A stretch of 64,000 nucleotides of DNA from Vallitalea maricola. Its GTDB lineage: Bacteria > Bacillota > Clostridia > Lachnospirales > Vallitaleaceae. Position 1 is the stretch's first letter, and each line of letters opens with the position of its first letter. The stretch spans positions 26,613 to 90,612 of the forward strand of contig NZ_BTPU01000004.1 of the NCBI RefSeq assembly GCF_036985595.1. The letters run 5' to 3'. The notes under the pieces were generated by a model that was not told the origin of the DNA, made no database searches, and saw only the letters and a list, made by a program, of their open reading frames with translations. Position numbers and translations under genes: made by a program. Shown piece after piece: positions 63,760 through 64,000 of this stretch.

Positions 63760-64000
63760 ATGGCAGAGATAACTAAAGCAAAAATAGATGATATAGCTGA
63801 TATTATGGAACTAATTAATGACTGTGTTAATAATATGAGAGCAAATAATATATTTCAATGGGATGAAAATTATCCCAATGAAGAAGTAATGTTAAAGGAT
63901 ATAGAAGATGGTAACCTCTATATTATGAAAGATTATAATAGCTTTTTGGGTATAGTAACCATTAATGAAGAACAAGATGAGGAATATAAAACTGTTGATT
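63760..64000 (+). CDS. GNAT-family acetyltransferase, N-terminal part (cut by window end)
   Basis: The first 80 codons of a gene starting at the ATG at 63760 behind TAGGAG. The translation begins MAEITKAKIDDIADIMELIN and continues with IFQWDENYPNEEVMLKDI and a YNSFLGIVTINEEQDEEY strand, the layout of the first two motifs of GNAT N-acetyltransferases. The acetyl-CoA binding motif lies beyond the window, so the assignment is on the N-terminal pattern only. Confidence 0.75.
   Translation, partial: MAEITKAKIDDIADIMELINDCVNNMRANNIFQWDENYPNEEVMLKDIEDGNLYIMKDYNSFLGIVTINEEQDEEYKTVD

Overview
The window is low-GC DNA with strong AGGAGG-type ribosome binding sites, many TTG starts, and Firmicute-style families (YesM/YesN sensors, RbsABC and Opp transporters, CPBP protease, FxsA). 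This suggests an anaerobic clostridium, plausibly a Lachnospirales or Vallitalea-like organism. The taxonomic guess is inference only.

Layout. (1) 2-3559: end of a histidine-degradation operon (hutU fragment, ftcD, hutI, fchA). (2) 3947-7543: a membrane diguanylate cyclase, a PPC-domain protein and a LacI-type regulator with a clear promoter/operator region. (3) 7760-15942: a sugar-sensing unit (YesN regulator, YesM kinase and a translationally coupled membrane-anchored binding protein) followed by a complete RbsA/RbsC/RbsB-type importer. (4) 16147-18340: a small membrane protein and an ABC-2 exporter. (5) 18907-24841: an oppABCDF peptide importer plus a small membrane protein. (6) 25335-38885: a RiPP (ribosomally made, post-translationally modified peptide) gene cluster. 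(7) 39167-44342: an importer with a DUF3798-type binding protein and two permeases. (8) 44433-60989: FxsA, an AraC regulator, four uroporphyrinogen-decarboxylase-like (URO-D) proteins, a second YesM/YesN pair, a third sugar importer with two paralogous binding proteins, and a rhamnose mutarotase. (9) 61193-64000: a sigma/anti-sigma pair, an SDR oxidoreductase and the start of a GNAT acetyltransferase.

The most interesting region is the RiPP cluster. An 88-residue precursor with five cysteines and a Gly/Ala/Val-rich tail ending in Thr lies between an ABC exporter and a run of modification genes. These are a CPBP membrane protease, a PqqD-like recognition protein, a cobalamin-binding-type radical SAM enzyme, an unknown 71-residue protein, a PqqD-radical SAM-SPASM protein, a class III aminotransferase, a second cobalamin-type radical SAM enzyme carrying a C-terminal SPASM-like domain, a methyltransferase, and a MacB/FtsX-type transporter. 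Aminotransferase, methyltransferase, membrane protease and a precursor ending in Thr recall the daptide route to an aminated C terminus. The dehydrogenase used there for oxidative decarboxylation is absent, and three radical SAM enzymes are present instead. I propose this as a candidate new RiPP class.

The second candidate system is the URO-D/rhamnose mutarotase/ABC locus. It may import and process an unusual (perhaps 6-deoxy or methylated) sugar.
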